A stretch of DNA of 64,000 nucleotides from Oscheius sp. JU75 (GCA_037178855.1 JASJZC010000006.1:4836001-4900000), one strand, 5' to 3'; shown: positions 10,360 to 22,072, counted from the first letter of the stretch. Program-made: numbers and translations. The notes: generated from the sequence alone by a model not told the origin.

Positions 10360-12088
10360 TCAATTCGATCCGTGGTAGGTGGGTCCCTTGGAGACTCTTC
10401 CGGAACCCCGTACAGTTGGTATAGGGGCAGTATGTCGAGACTGAGAACGACCGGGAGATGGAATGATCGGGGTGAACTGAGGAGGAAGCTCCGGTTGAAT
10501 GTTGGGCTGAAAGATAAACACCACTTGGAGATAATATAAAAACTTACACTTTGAGATGGAGGAAAGATCTGTCTGGGAGGCAGTCTTTGATCCGTTTCTA
10601 CCATTCTGTGTTCTCCTTCCATGGGGAAACGAAGGCTTTCGGGAAACTGAAAAATTTTAAGGTTGCAAAGGAAGACCAACGTTTGGGGGAATCTGGAAAA
10701 GAAACGACAATTATCCAGTTTTCATTCTATCTATACTGTTTTTATGCCAAACAAGTTTGGCTGAGGCCCCATTGGGGCTAGTGACAGGTAGATGCTATTC
10801 CAGTCGAGCTACCCGGACAGGAGCAACGTTCTACGCATCTTGCAAACTGACTTGACTTGAAAGGAGTAACTGCTGTCAAATAGTGCCTGTGACAAATTGC
10901 CAATTCAGACACACAGAGACTTTTAGGCATTTAAAACTAGATACCTGATAAAGAGGAGGACCAGTTGAAGGCCCGGGAGCCAAGCAGGGATCAGCCATGA
11001 CCCAAGTTGGGTTCTGGATGGAATGAGGAGGAGAGGCAAGGAAAGTCTGTGGGGCTGCTGCAGTCATATCCATGCTGGTATGATTGGCAAAATGGCTCAA
11101 AAATCCGCTTATTTGTTCCAGTGTAATCTGCGGAGCCATTCCCTGAATCGTTGAATTATGCCGATCCAATTCCATAATTAAATGTTTCAGCAAAACGTTA
11201 TTCTGTTCTATTTTACGCCTACTTATGTTTACTCACTGGATCCATCCTCTGAACGGGTTGCCGGTGAACAGCCTGAGCAATATTGATGTGGGTAGCGTAG
11301 TTCGAGTTGGCGTCACTGGCCCTGGTTCTGGCTGGCTCACCGCTGACCGTACCACTCTCCCTGGCCTTAAAATGCTTGTTCATTTATTTTGTATGCCAAA
11401 AAATACCGAAGGTAAGTTATAGGCTACTTATTGAGAAGCCTCTCACAAGCCCGAATCAATAAAGATGACTCACATTGATCCCATTCGGAAGACCAGGGTC
11501 TCTTTCAGATCGAAATGGAGTTGCTATTGCTTCCAAAAAAATTCTTCTCCGTCTCCGTCGAGATCGTCGCAGGGCCAATGACTCTAGTTCCGTATCCGAT
11601 GATAGTTCCGTATCCGACGATAGTTCCGTATCCGACGATCGAGCCAATGGACAGGGCTCGGTCCAAGGTGGACATCTCTCGCGAGGTACAACATCTGAAT
11701 TTTCAGGATCGAGACACACATTTCTAACTAACCCGGCCGAAGCTTGTAGTAGTCCTCCAGTATCTGCTCGAGCAAATTGTCCCGCATAAGACCACTGACC
11801 TCTTGTCGACAAACTGGACAGCGGTAATCTTCTGTCAGTGCCGTCTTGATGTCAGTCTCGCAGAAACGGTGCCCACATTGGACTACGCTGAAAGATCACA
11901 TTGAAACTACTAAGGAAAGAATCGTACGTCATGACCGGAACGCGGAGCATATCCAGACAGATCGAACACTTCAAATGGTCCGTGAACAGATTATCAGCAA
12001 TCGAAGCCGGAGGATGGTTCTACAATTTCGGGACTCCAAAAATTAATAAAAGTTGACTAACCGGGACATTTTTTGCTCCCTCTCCCAT
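10360..12088 (-). CDS. RING-finger protein, paralogue 2
   Basis: Tandem paralogue of the gene at 8634-9867. Exons in order: MGEGAKNVP; NHPPASIADNLFTDHLKCSI through LRVPVMT; the RING remainder (QCGHRFCETD, CPVCRQE) with ILEDYYKLRPG; an exon starting LEPRERCPPWTEP with a six-residue repeat SSDTEL x3 and an Arg cluster; ARESGTVSGEPARTRAS; an exon ITLEQISGFLSHF; FPESLRFPMEGEHRMVE; and a last exon ending GRVSKGPTYHGSN. The RING again has Asp at ligand six. The donor inside the RING is GT, unlike the GC in paralogue 1. The C-terminus is proline-rich and diverged, so the two proteins probably share catalysis but differ in partners. Confidence 0.83.
11585..11638 (-). repeat. 18-bp coding minisatellite (3 units)
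   Basis: Three tandem copies of TAGTTCCGTATCCGAYGA lie inside a coding exon of RING paralogue 2. On the minus strand they encode SSDTEL three times. Paralogue 1 lacks the array, so it arose or expanded after the gene duplication. Confidence 0.9.
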
Positions 12089-12365
12089 GCTGTAGATAGT
12101 AAAACTACCTGAAAGTCTCTTTTGAGAGCATGAGAAGTGCGGGTGTTAATCAGAAGAGAAATGGCGCCAACACGATGGAAGGATTGATTGGATCTACGTC
12201 TCTGAGCAATTGTTATCTGGGTCTGTTTATGCTTTTATTTGATTATGAATCAGAACAGCACAGGCGCAATTGCGTACCTCGTATTTTCATTCAAACGATA
12301 TTGTTTTTTCTCACTCGATTTTCTCCGCTTTTCTCTTTTCAATACTTCAGTTTCTTAATTTCCAG

Positions 12366-14116
12366 ATGAACACCGGTCACCCAAAACACAACGATCCGAT
12401 TCCTTTCGACAAGGGAAAGTGGGTCCCGGTTGGATGGAAGCCCCTGAATACGTCGGCTAAAACGCGCCAGAGCATCATAAACATGATAGCCAAACGGAAA
12501 TCGGAGGCGCATAACAGTAATTCTTTTCTGTTTTTTCTTACTTATTTTGATTTTCAGAGGAGTCCCAAAGAAATGCTCAGAAGAAGAGGAAGGAAGAGAA
12601 GAGAGAGCTAAAAAGAAAGGCCATCGAAGAGCTGGACAGGATTGAGAAGGAGTTGATTGAAAATGAGAAAAAGAAGGAGGAATTGGCTCAGAACAAGCAC
12701 AAGCAGTTCGGAACTCTAAAGGTGATCTTCCAACGAGAGGCTCTATTAAAGAAGGCTGAAGAGGAGAGGAGAAGGAAGGATGAGGCTCTGAATCAGATCT
12801 TGAATCCTGCCTACTCGCAGGCTTTGAAGCAGCCGGGTTGGTATCTATTTTAAACTGTCTTCGCGTCCCTGGCTGTCTGTGTGTGCCTATCTGAAGCCAA
12901 TATTCCTCGATTCCTTTCGACAAGGGAAAGTGGGTCCCGGTTGGATGGAAGGGGAAAGGGTCATGACGGGTTGGCAGAAGGGAATATAAACAGGACAGGG
13001 TTCAAAGGAATAGGGTTATAACTGTCGTTGAGCCCCCAAGGGAGACAGCATTACTTGGATAGAAGGTTAGATCAAGGAATGGAAATAGGTTCAAAGAGTG
13101 AAAGGGAGGTGGGCTCGAGGAACGTGTCAAATAGTGGGAAGTAATTTTAACAGATAAGCAGTGGTCTTTAGCAATCGTTTTACTGGGGAAAGAAAAGGAG
13201 ATACGCCCCGAAGATCTAAAGTTGGGGCGCAACAAGTTAGGCTACCACCCCGAAAAGTGGTCTAACTTGTTTTTTGAAAACTTAAACTGAAAATCTAACT
13301 AGTAAAGGTTTCTAATACTGATATTTCAGCTGCTCAAAGCAACAGTCTGATCTCCCAGCAGTTTTTGACAACTCCCCAGGCTCAACAGTTCCAACAGCCT
13401 CAGTCCCAAGTTTGTTTTTACCTTTCTTCTTTCCATTCCGTATCTCAGACCATCCTCAATCAAGCCTATGTGCAATCACAGCTCTTACAAAGTCTGAAGC
13501 AGCAGCAACATCAGCTGCAACAACATCAGTTGCAACAGGCGGCCAAACTGGCACAACCACAAACACCTCAGATCCGGAACACATTGATTCCTCCTCCTGC
13601 CCAGAGTCCATTTTTTGCAGGCGGGAGTAACTACGCATCTCCTGCTCCGAGCAGAAAGTGGGTTTTGGACAAAAGTTACAGAATACTGACAGAAAACTAA
13701 ACAAAACTTTGACTAATCCTTTGTCTGTTCAGCTTGATCCCACCGCAGTCGATTAATTCTCCCAGGCGAGATCGCCCTCCGATGGCTTCCCCGACTGCTG
13801 CCAAGTTTGCTCCCCAGACTCAATCCAGACATAACTCTTTCGTGTGAGTATTAATCCGAGTGATGTTTCATCTTTTCTACCACAAGAGTATCTGTCTTTC
13901 AGTGGCGGAACGCGGCCGGAGATGAGAGCAGCAGAGAGTCCTGCCATTACTGTCAACTCGCAATTAACCAACATAAATCTGGCAGGTTGGTCTCTATCGC
14001 TGTACCTGCCAAAGATAAGACTTTCAGAGCTGCACCAACTAGCTCTTCAACAAAATCTCAGCCGACTCTTACCCCAACACCAACCAACCCCTCCTCCTCA
14101 AGGAATGCGAAGATGA
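12366..14116 (+). CDS. Gln-rich coiled-coil protein
   Basis: I do not recognise this protein. The N-terminus (MNTGHPKHNDPIPFDKGKWV) is followed by a basic and acidic alpha-helical stretch (KKRKEEKRELKRKAIEELD), likely a coiled coil. Later exons are low complexity: QQFQQPQSQ, then LKQQQHQLQQHQLQQ, proline/serine-rich segments (RRDRPPMASPTAAKF) and ITVNSQLTNINLA, ending PPPQGMRR. Junctions are phase-consistent. The intron after PAYSQALKQPG is about 500 nt and contains a copied piece of exon 1. A nuclear or RNA-associated scaffold would fit the composition, but that is inference. Confidence 0.75.
12908..12951 (+). repeat. Exon-1 fragment copied into an intron
   Basis: Forty-four nt starting CGATTCCTTTCGACAAGG are identical to 12397-12440, which encodes DPIPFDKGKWVPVGWK in exon 1 of the same gene. 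The copy sits in the intron about 510 nt downstream, in the same orientation. It is too short to be a whole exon and has no flanking splice signals. Confidence 0.92.
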
Positions 14117-14207
14117 TCTCCACCTCTAAAAATGTATAAAGATTCATTTCTGAGCAAGAAACATATAAAAGCACCGGAATACCTCGTATTAATTAATTGG
14201 GAAGGAG

Positions 14208-17200
14208 TTACACGTATTTGTAGCACTTCTGTTCTCCTTGTCCAAGACGCGTCTTGAAGAGAACAGAATCGGCTCGGAATTGCGTGAATCTGGAAGGATA
14301 CAATTTTGAATATGCTCTCAGAAAACTTACTTTAACGGGTTGTACCCGTACATTTTCGTGAAGAGGCGAATACATTCATGTCGCTCTTGGAAATGGCTCT
14401 CGTCCTGAGATAAGGTTTCCGGACAATCCGGGCATCTGAAAGGAAAAACTTTGGACGGTGAAATAGTAGCTTACCGGATTGTCCATTTGCTGGTCGTCTT
14501 GATGGGTGGCTTTCTTGTCAGATGTGAGACCAAAAAGTTCATGGCAATATCTTCGCAATTCATGATTTTGTCCACGTGTGCCCGAATCGCCGGCATCATT
14601 CTCCGCGAATACTCGTAGAAATACGACTTGTGGAGGAAGGCAGCTCCAGTCAGGATCATACTGTACTGACAGGTATGATTACTGTTGTAGTAAATGTCCT
14701 CTCCGTACCGAGCATGGTATCGAGCTGGAAAACCGACGATCTGGTCACGAGCTTCACGCCAAGTCCTGAAAAACAGTATGAGTCAACAGGCAAGAGGTGA
14801 AGGCAAAGTTTACCTGAAGGCAAAGTTTATTTCATGCTGTCGTAAGGCTATGTCATCGTCCAAAGAGAGTACAGCCTCCGTCTCTATTCTGTCCCATGGC
14901 TCGAAACGATTGTTAAGACTATTCTTGGAGACTTTGATGAATTCTACCGGTACATGAATCTTTGGCCAGGCACCAACGGGCTCTCTTCCCACATTGTTCC
15001 AAATCACTAGAACCTTGTTCAGGTAGGGCATCTTGTTTAGTCGTTCGAGTTGCTTGACAAGAACATCATCACGATTGTAGGTTATGACGACGACTGTGAA
15101 CTGTTCTCTTTGCCGATTCCCTCCAAGAGCTTTACTGAATTCTTCTCCGGTACCGGGAGATATTGGGCGATAGCCTGAACAGAAAGAATTAAAGACAGAA
15201 GACGGAAAGTGTACCTGCTTTGGTGTCTTCATAGAACTCTGCTTCAGCCGGCAGTTCTACCGAATCTCTCATGAACTCCGGAGAGTAATCTTGACCGCTA
15301 GCAGTATTCCATCCTCTGTGACTGTACTGAAATAATCTATTCTCTTATGTTCTGCTACTCTTACCATTCCCACTGTAGTAAAATTGTGCCGGAAGGACTC
15401 CGAAGCAAGGGAAGCTTCCAAAGGACCAAGATACTCATCGTCTTCGGCTATCACTCTGTTTGCGGGAGAAAGAAACTTCGGAGTGTAACTGTTTTTGAAG
15501 AGAGGAACTGATTTGGTTGGTGTCTCTTGAGGAAGAAGCAGTGATAGTCGTGTGGTCAGAAAAGACAGAATTGTTGAGGAGACAGTGTTCCCATCAGCCA
15601 AGTACTTTTCGAAGAAGATGCGACCCATCCTCTTCATTTCGATCAGATCACCCGGGTCCAGGCCACGGAGACGAAAATGCAGCTCGGGGAGACGGGCTTC
15701 TGGAAGTCTAATGGCAGCCAGTCTCCAGTCGATTAACTCTTCAAACGGGAGAGACTGATCAGGTGACAGAACAATAGGAATGCATCCAGCCTTCAATGCC
15801 ATCCAGAAGTTTTCCTGGAAGGTCGAGGAAGGAATCAGAGCGCAGAAAATAGAGGATCTCATGTTCGACGCTGAAACGTGGAAATTGAAAAGTAGCAAAG
15901 AGCCATTTACCTAAACTCTCCTTGTCCGTACATTCTGCCCTCGAAGCTTTCTGGATACAACGAATGGTCTTGATCCTGTCGTCTGACTTCTTCGCAGATT
16001 CTTGGAGTGTGAGAAGGGAAGAGTCGAGGGACTGTTGTTCGAAAAGAGTCTCGTCGGGGAGATAGAGTAGAATTAGATTCTAAAGAAGTGTTTTAATTTT
16101 TAGAAAAAAGTGATACTTACAGTCCTTTTGTAAGGAATTAAAGGAGCCAACTTCTTCCACAGCTCTGTATCAGCTGCTTCTAGCTGTAGATGCAGGGAGG
16201 ATCCAAAAGAACTTTTTCCTCTTCCGGGATGGAATAGAATGGCCATTTCTCCAAGGCCATCAACAGTCTTCGTCGAAATGACAACACGATTAGAGTGTCC
16301 AGTCGTAAAATACAGCGACGATGGATTACTAGTTACTGTTACCTGAAAAAGAAGAATTGTCAACTAAATGAAATGAAACTTGCGGTGAGACAAGCATTTT
16401 CTCTCTCTTCGACCAAGTTCGCCTTCTTTTTGAATTCCTGATGAAGCAAGATGACCGTCTTATCGGCTTCTGTCAGTTCCTCCAGAAAAATTGGCATAAA
16501 GGAGCTGATAGAGCAGCGGCTGTAGTCGAAAGAAGTCATTGGACTCGAAGTGTTCGCAATTGGTCTTAAGAGGAAGATTCAAAGGAATCGAACCAAAGTC
16601 TTACTGTTTGTTGAAAAGAGGCTCGTTTGGCAGGTACACCCGTACGTTCTTGGTCTCCTTGAGCTCAATGTAACGACGTTCCGCTGCTCCAATCTCTTCG
16701 TCCAACTCGACTATTTTCTTTCCTAAAAAAGGTTTTAGCTGTCTTCAAAAACTGTCAGTTCGATTCTCAACAAAAGGAAACAAATGACTTACTTTTTTCT
16801 GGTATCTCTCTGTTCAGTTCGTCCGTGACCAGATGAATCTCTTTCATCTTTTTCGATACTTTTGATAATTCCGACTTGACCGAGCCCAGAACCCTTTTGC
16901 TCTCATCAATTCTGGTCTTGTATTTGCCCTCGCAGCTAGCACCCGTATAATCTTGGAAGTTTCTGGATAAAGAACTGAGTAAAATTCTGATGTTGACTTA
17001 CATGTAAGAGACAGATCCCACGGATCCATGTCCAAGACTGCAGAAAAGACTGGAATTTGTCCCAAGACATGTCAAGACAACGGTGTAGAAGGTTACAGTA
17101 ATCGAAACTACGAGCACAACTTCGAAAAAGTTGAATCTAGAAGAATAAATTTGTATAAAATGTAGGTAAATCAAACCTCCGAACGCTTCCATAGTGGAGA

Positions 17201-17232
17201 AGCCGCCTCCTGAAGCTGACATCATGTTCCAT
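14208..17232 (-). CDS. rib-2: Exostosin-like glycosyltransferase RIB-2 / EXTL3
   Basis: Golgi type II membrane enzyme that starts and extends heparan-sulfate chains (GlcNAc transfer). The start [19 protein letters not shown] is chosen because only this frame splices in phase to the membrane anchor [20 protein letters not shown] stem with a coiled-coil-like segment ([19 protein letters not shown]) follows, then the exostosin GT47 part ([17 protein letters not shown]) and the C-terminal GT64 part: [20 protein letters not shown], metal-binding LSLDDDI, and [14 protein letters not shown]. The protein ends CYKYV. About fifteen exons with short introns; no break seen. Assignment to rib-2/EXTL3 rather than rib-1/EXT1 rests on the GT64 half and the long stem. 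Confidence 0.9.
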
Positions 17233-17758
17233 ACGACTGCAGACAGTTAGCCCATTCGAGCGATTGGGCGATTTCTAAAAGATATCTGCAAAAGATGAAG
17301 ATATGTAGTTGAAGTAAAGAGAATTTGAAAAACTGCAGGGCTATCTGGGCGCGGTAGACTGTAAACAGCGCGCCATGCTTGGGGGGAGGGGGAAAGAGGA
17401 GAAAAGGATCCGTTTGCAGGGAGTTCAGAGCAAGTAGGCACTTACTTATTTACTATGCGTTTAAAGTAAAATTCTTGTTGGTTTCACTTTTTACTTAATG
17501 CTGAATACTTCTGAAAACGCCCTTTGTCAGTGTAGAATCTCGAACTCCAAAACTAGATGTCAGATGAGTTCGAGCTGCGCATCTTTCACAGAACACATAG
17601 GAATCGATACTTTTTCCGCTTATAGACTATCAGCAATAAATTCAGTCTCTCATCCATACAAGAAGAAAGAATATGGAAATCAGCTACAGAATCCTGTTTA
17701 TTATATTGTACTTGTTCAATAGTATGATGCCTGAAAGTCGGAGAGATGCTGATTAGAA
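17233..17758. other. Spacer between rib-2 and the MARVEL-like gene
   Basis: The 5' flank of rib-2 and the 3' flank of the next minus-strand gene. No coding exon or structured element is evident. Confidence 0.5.
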
Positions 17759-19347
17759 TTACACGAAGAAGACTGTCAGAGGAATAAGAACCAAATAGGA
17801 GGCTACCAAAATCCAATTGAATACCTGAAACAGACTTTCTTTGGGGAATAAGTCATAGAACTCACTGTAACAGCAATGAACCGTGGCTTCCAGACCTTGG
17901 CGTAAATGTGGGTAGTATCTTTGGCCACTTTGTGACAGTACCACGACTCCAATGAAGCAGAAATTACGAGCGCGACGGCACAGATTATGTAGATTATGAG
18001 AAGCTGTAACTGGAAATTACAAGGTGGGACAGAAACGAACTCTCATCTTGCCGAGTTGACCTAGCACGTCCTTTTCAAGAGCATTGGCAAGGAGCATGAT
18101 GATGGCGAAAATCCAGGTGATGAAGAGGACTGCGAGAATGAGCGTCTGCCAGCCATATCCCTAAAAGCTTCAGAACTGTACAGTTCAAGAGTTCTATCAC
18201 TTCCTATATTTCTCCCCCCGTGGGGGTGGGCCGACCCCGACTGTGCAGTGCTGGGACGACCCGTGAGCTGGTGCTGGCAAGCCAGCAACTGACCCAGGTC
18301 TCAAAAATCGGATAACTTTTGTACGACGTATTAATGACGTATACCGAAGGTTAATTCGATAAGAACTATTACTACAAATTGATCATAGCGATAATGACAT
18401 GAAGCGATACTGATTTAACATAATCGTGCATGATACCGGGGCCGAGGGTGAGGGGAAACGGAAGGGACGTGGGGTTATTGAAGCAGAAAGATAGGAGGCG
18501 AAGACTTTTATTGTTTAATATTCTTCTGTTTTAAACCTTAAACAAAATGAGTTCTGTGCTCGAGAAACGTTTGTAACTGAAAAGATCAGTTACAAACGCT
18601 TCAAAATCAGTCGGTTTTGCCGCCCGGTCGGAGGTTTTATTGAGCAAGGAACAAAAATATCCAAGCAGTAAAAGCAATAAATTTTTTTACAATTAAAGCA
18701 ATCAAAACAGTAACTGCCAGCTCAAAAAAGCTTCTTCTCCCATTAGCTTAATTTGTCTTGACAGAAAAGACCACAAACATTGTCAAGTGTTATCCCAGAT
18801 TAAGGTGACTTGTGTTGTAGACGCCTCTAGCATATTGTAAAGGTAGGATGTAGAGGTTTCGAACATATTCAAGCTATCAGTTTGATTTCGAAAAATACTG
18901 ATTGTGACAAAGTAAGCAAAGAGTGCCAATCATGATAGAGACAGTTCTTGTGGTCCTATGTATATCAGAATCAATGCAAAACCAAGTTCTGAATACTCAG
19001 AACTGCTCAAAATATTTTTCAATCCAACACAGGTTCACAGTTCGCCAGTCACTCCCAATCTGGCACCCTATTTACAATGCCTCTATTGGCACTGACTCAC
19101 TGTGAGACAGACTCTGTGTTCTGTGCGCGCAACTGTTGATCTTGTTCTTTTTTTTCGCCCTTTCCCACCAACCTGAAAGACAAATTGGAAGACGAGATTC
19201 GTGTCGAACCAGATGAAGAATCCGGCAAAGAGAGCCATGAATCCTACTAGCTGAAGAAAGATTGTTTCAAAAGAAGAAGAAAAGGTGCAATACCACTTGA
19301 AGGAGATTGATGGCTCCTTGTAACGTCATAAGAAAGGAAAAATTCAT
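17759..19347 (-). CDS. Small four-helix membrane protein (MARVEL-like)
   Basis: Exons in order: MNFSFLMTLQGAINLLQ; LVGFMALFAGFFIWFD through FVFQ; GYGWQTLILAVLFITWIF ending LGQLGKM; LLIIYIICAVALVISASLES; a loop with SWYCHKVAKDTTHIYAKVW; and VFNWILVASYLVLIPLTVFF then V and stop. Four hydrophobic segments with a large second loop and a short tail suggest a MARVEL-type or related tetraspan protein. It lacks the CCxCxVH motif of the other family, so I keep it apart. The second intron is about 1 kb, unusually long here, and holds repeat and hairpin sequences. Confidence 0.72.
18205..18298. other. GC-rich, hairpin-forming intronic segment
   Basis: Within an AT-rich intron this stretch is strongly GC-rich and contains local hairpins, such as CCCCCGTGGGGG and TGCTGGCAAGCCAGCA. 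It could be a structured RNA, a repeat fragment or nothing. No known RNA family was recognised. Confidence 0.35.
18568..18598. other. Perfect 13-bp hairpin
   Basis: CGTTTGTAACTGA and its exact reverse complement TCAGTTACAAACG are separated by five bases (AAAGA). It directly abuts the dispersed repeat that starts near 18600, whose other copy at 45601 begins with GTTTGTAAC, so the hairpin may mark the end of the element. Confidence 0.6.
18600..18847 (+). mobile_element. MITE-like dispersed element, intronic copy
   Basis: About 250 nt starting around CAGTCGGTTTTGCC and ending GCATATTGTAAAGGTAGGA is repeated, with scattered differences, at 45601-45825. The right end contains ACAAACATTGTCAAGTGTTA and TTGTGTTGTAGACGCCTC. 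The same sequence in inverted form makes the left end of the insertion at 40913-41112. No open frame is present, which fits a short non-autonomous DNA element. It lies in the large intron of the MARVEL-like gene. Confidence 0.7.
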
Positions 19348-20639
19348 GGTGGTCTGAAATTTCGAGGTCATGGCCGATTAGAATTAGCTGGCTGAACTCT
19401 CACTCTGTGCCGTGAGCAGCCGGTTTTAAGGGCAAATAGGAAAGAGTGAGGGACTGTGAGTAAGCGGGCTGAGGAGAGAACAAACGGAGAGAGAGTCACA
19501 AGTTATTTATCGAGTTGCAACTACTATTTGTTAGAAGGAAGAGGTACCTCTTCATCGGCAACGTCCAAACCTGGACCCCATGTATTGTTGCGGCTGGTGG
19601 GGGAAAAAGATTCCATCTCTGAATGAGCGCCAGAATAGAATTGTTTGGGGTGGCTGGTGAAAGGAGAACGAAAAGTCAGTGGGAGGGCTTTTCAGTACAA
19701 GGTTGAAAAGAGACCAAGGGATAGAGAGACCTAATGACACAAAGTTCAAAGACACTGTCATCAAAAAGATCTCATTGATTTGCCAAAGAGTGTTGTGACA
19801 AAATTATCGCAAGATTTCTAGAACACATTAAAGACATGATCCCGACAGAGTTCAAGTTCTCAAAATGTAGTCAGACACGCGGCTCTTTCTTTGTTTTCCA
19901 CAGAACCGAGAGGTAAATTAGAACATATTGAAAACAACTTTGTTAGAGCAAGGGCTCTAATTTTTTGAATCTGTTTCCGCATTCAGGATACCACAAAGCG
20001 GTTAAACTGGTCTTATCATGCTGAAAAAGGTTATTTGTTCGCTAGATGCAAGCAAGGCGGTTTTGATTTCAATAGGGCAAAAACACCTAATCAGTTAGAG
20101 CTGATTGAGCCAAGTTCCTTATCAGGATGGTCGTGAATCACAAGTAACTGGTACGGAGATAGTCATGAAACGGACAGCTATTGAATTTAATTCATTTCGG
20201 AAGAGATGGAAAAACAAACAGGTGGTAAGCCGACACCGATGCAGCCTCTAGGAGGCAGACTCGGTAAGTCGGCGGGTTGAACAAATGAGAATTAGAATCG
20301 ATTACGAGCACAAAACACAACACATTACTCGAAAATTTTGACGTCATTATTTGAGTCTCTGCCACTTGGGGTGGGACACAGGCAAACAACACTATCTGCT
20401 CTGCATGTGAGGCCTGGCTCTGACGATAACGAGGAGACGGGCCTGTATGGGAAGGAGGATGGCTAACGGCTGGGAAAACGATGGTATGGTTTTCTTGAAC
20501 AGAGTAGGATCGATGGGAGAGGTAGATGAACGGAGAGGTAGTGAGACAAGAAGGAGAACAGAAAAAAACATCCCGATGTAATTTTCATCAAAGCAAACTC
20601 GTCTTTGATTCATGGCTTGGTAATATCCCTAACGGGAGT
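19348..20639. other. Intergenic region
   Basis: I find no gene here. Open frames are short and unsupported by splice sites. One compact hairpin at 20229-20273 stands out. Confidence 0.5.
20229..20273. other. Three-tier hairpin
   Basis: Outer arms GCCGAC/GTCGGC, middle arms CCGA/TCGG and inner arms GCCTC/GAGGC pair in nested order over 45 nt, with small bulges between. The regular nesting suggests a structured RNA or a terminal hairpin of a repeat. No flanking pol III box was recognised. Confidence 0.45.
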
Positions 20640-21065
20640 GTACTTGGTCTTTAGCCTGTTCGGCATACTCCTGCTCTTGAAGGTCGTTCTCAGGAAGCGA
20701 TCGACCTTTCTCGCAACGAGTCCCGTCTTCTGTCCAGGGCCGGTCCTGATCGAGAACTTCCCAGTGACTTTGGCCGGGATGACCATTTTCGAACCACCTC
20801 CATGGAAGGCGTCCTCGATTCCGTGGAAAAAAAGAGCCGTCTTCCAGCATTTTTTTTTATTATAGGCTTGGCCAGACCCTCGTCAATGTTCGGCACAAGA
20901 ATGTTGCCCTTCGAGTCGGCCAGCTGGGTGAACAGCCAGCAGAGGTCAGTCAAGGCTCTGTGAAGATCCTGCTTGGCACAGACGATTTTGACCTCGAAGT
21001 TGATCAGACCGCGTCTGCCGAGCACGGGACAGTTGATAACCGACGACTGACTGATGTTGGGTCTC
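20640..21065 (-). pseudogene. Decayed cytosolic dipeptidase (CNDP/M20) copy
   Basis: Two blocks on the minus strand resemble the M20 family cytosolic non-specific dipeptidase. The first has RRGLINFEVKIVCAKQDLH and TDLCWLFTQLADSKGNIL, from the lid region around the DLHSG motif. The second, in another frame, has HGIEDAFHGGGSKMVIPAKV and GKFSIR. The two blocks are separated by a frame change and a missing piece, the DLHSG motif reads DLHR, and there is no start, active-site first half or C-terminus. No intron interrupts either block, so a retroposed or gene-conversion fragment is possible. It is not functional as seen. Confidence 0.8.
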
Positions 21066-22064
21066 TCCTTTTTTAGATTTGGCGTCTTGGGCATTCTGAG
21101 AAAGGCCGGAAACCATGTTTTGTAGACGTTGTAGAGGAAGGAGCGCAAGAGCAGGAAGAAGCATCTGACAATCTGTGAGGGCCTGTCTGGAGCTGTCTGA
21201 AATTGTTTGCGTATTCGGAACTTTTCTTTTCTTGCGAACAATATTGTAATGCTTTCAAAAGGATTTTCAAATTTTTCAATCTACAAGATTTGCTATCACA
21301 CCTAGGGCCTCCATTAACAGTAACCTCATAGGCAATGCTGTCGCCCTAGGGGCTCAATAATAGTTACAAGCTGGTTTCCTTGAACTTTGCTCGTTTTCTA
21401 TTTTCTGTACCCGTCATGGTTCTTCCCTCTCATTTTGACGTATCACATGTTTCCCTCCAGTTGAGATACCGTGACAGGGGCAAGATTCTATCAAACTCGA
21501 ACTAAATCACAAAGTCTTTTGCGACCAAAAGAACCAGACAGGTGTTTTCAAGTCTCTCTGTCCCTGCCACGTGCTGTCTCCCGCCGTAATTTCGGGACTG
21601 ACCTCCATTTTGTTCCCACTAGTTCTCTCTACTCTGAACTCTGTATAGGTGTCTCTCCCATTCGAGACTGTTAAATTCCTCTAGAGGAGCATGTGTTTGT
21701 TTGTTTGTCTAAGTCTATTCGGAGTTGCAAGTGCTCGAGTGACCCTCTAAAGTGTCGACAATTTGTTCCTGAACCATACTCAGTTCAGAAAGTTGTCCTT
21801 TACTTTTTTGTCTCTCTGGAATTTTCTCTCACGCTCCCGTCCAAAAAAGACAAAAGGATCAGTTTTCGTAAATGCCATGAACGCCGTACGGGAGCGCGTG
21901 ACTAAGCGAATGAACGTGAACCCGATCTCACAGAGTGAGGTCGGACCACTATGGGGAACAAAAAGGTGTCGCAACAAGAGAAGGCCCCGGTCCCCCTTCT
22001 TCTCGGCCCGAGAGCCCCTATTTGTTCTCCGCCCCTGGTCCCACATTAGACGCCTGCATCCTTG
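21066..22064. other. Intergenic region upstream of the saposin-like gene
   Basis: No coding exon is supported. It contains the promoter side of the gene at 22122. Minus-strand open frames near 21.1-21.3 kb run on from the dipeptidase relic but show no further family similarity. Confidence 0.45.
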
Positions 22065-22072
22065 TATAAATA
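22065..22072 (+). promoter_or_regulatory. TATA box of the saposin-like gene
   Basis: TATAAATA lies 57 nt before the start codon at 22122, in a pyrimidine-rich context. The spacing suits a core promoter with a very short 5' UTR. Confidence 0.65.
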
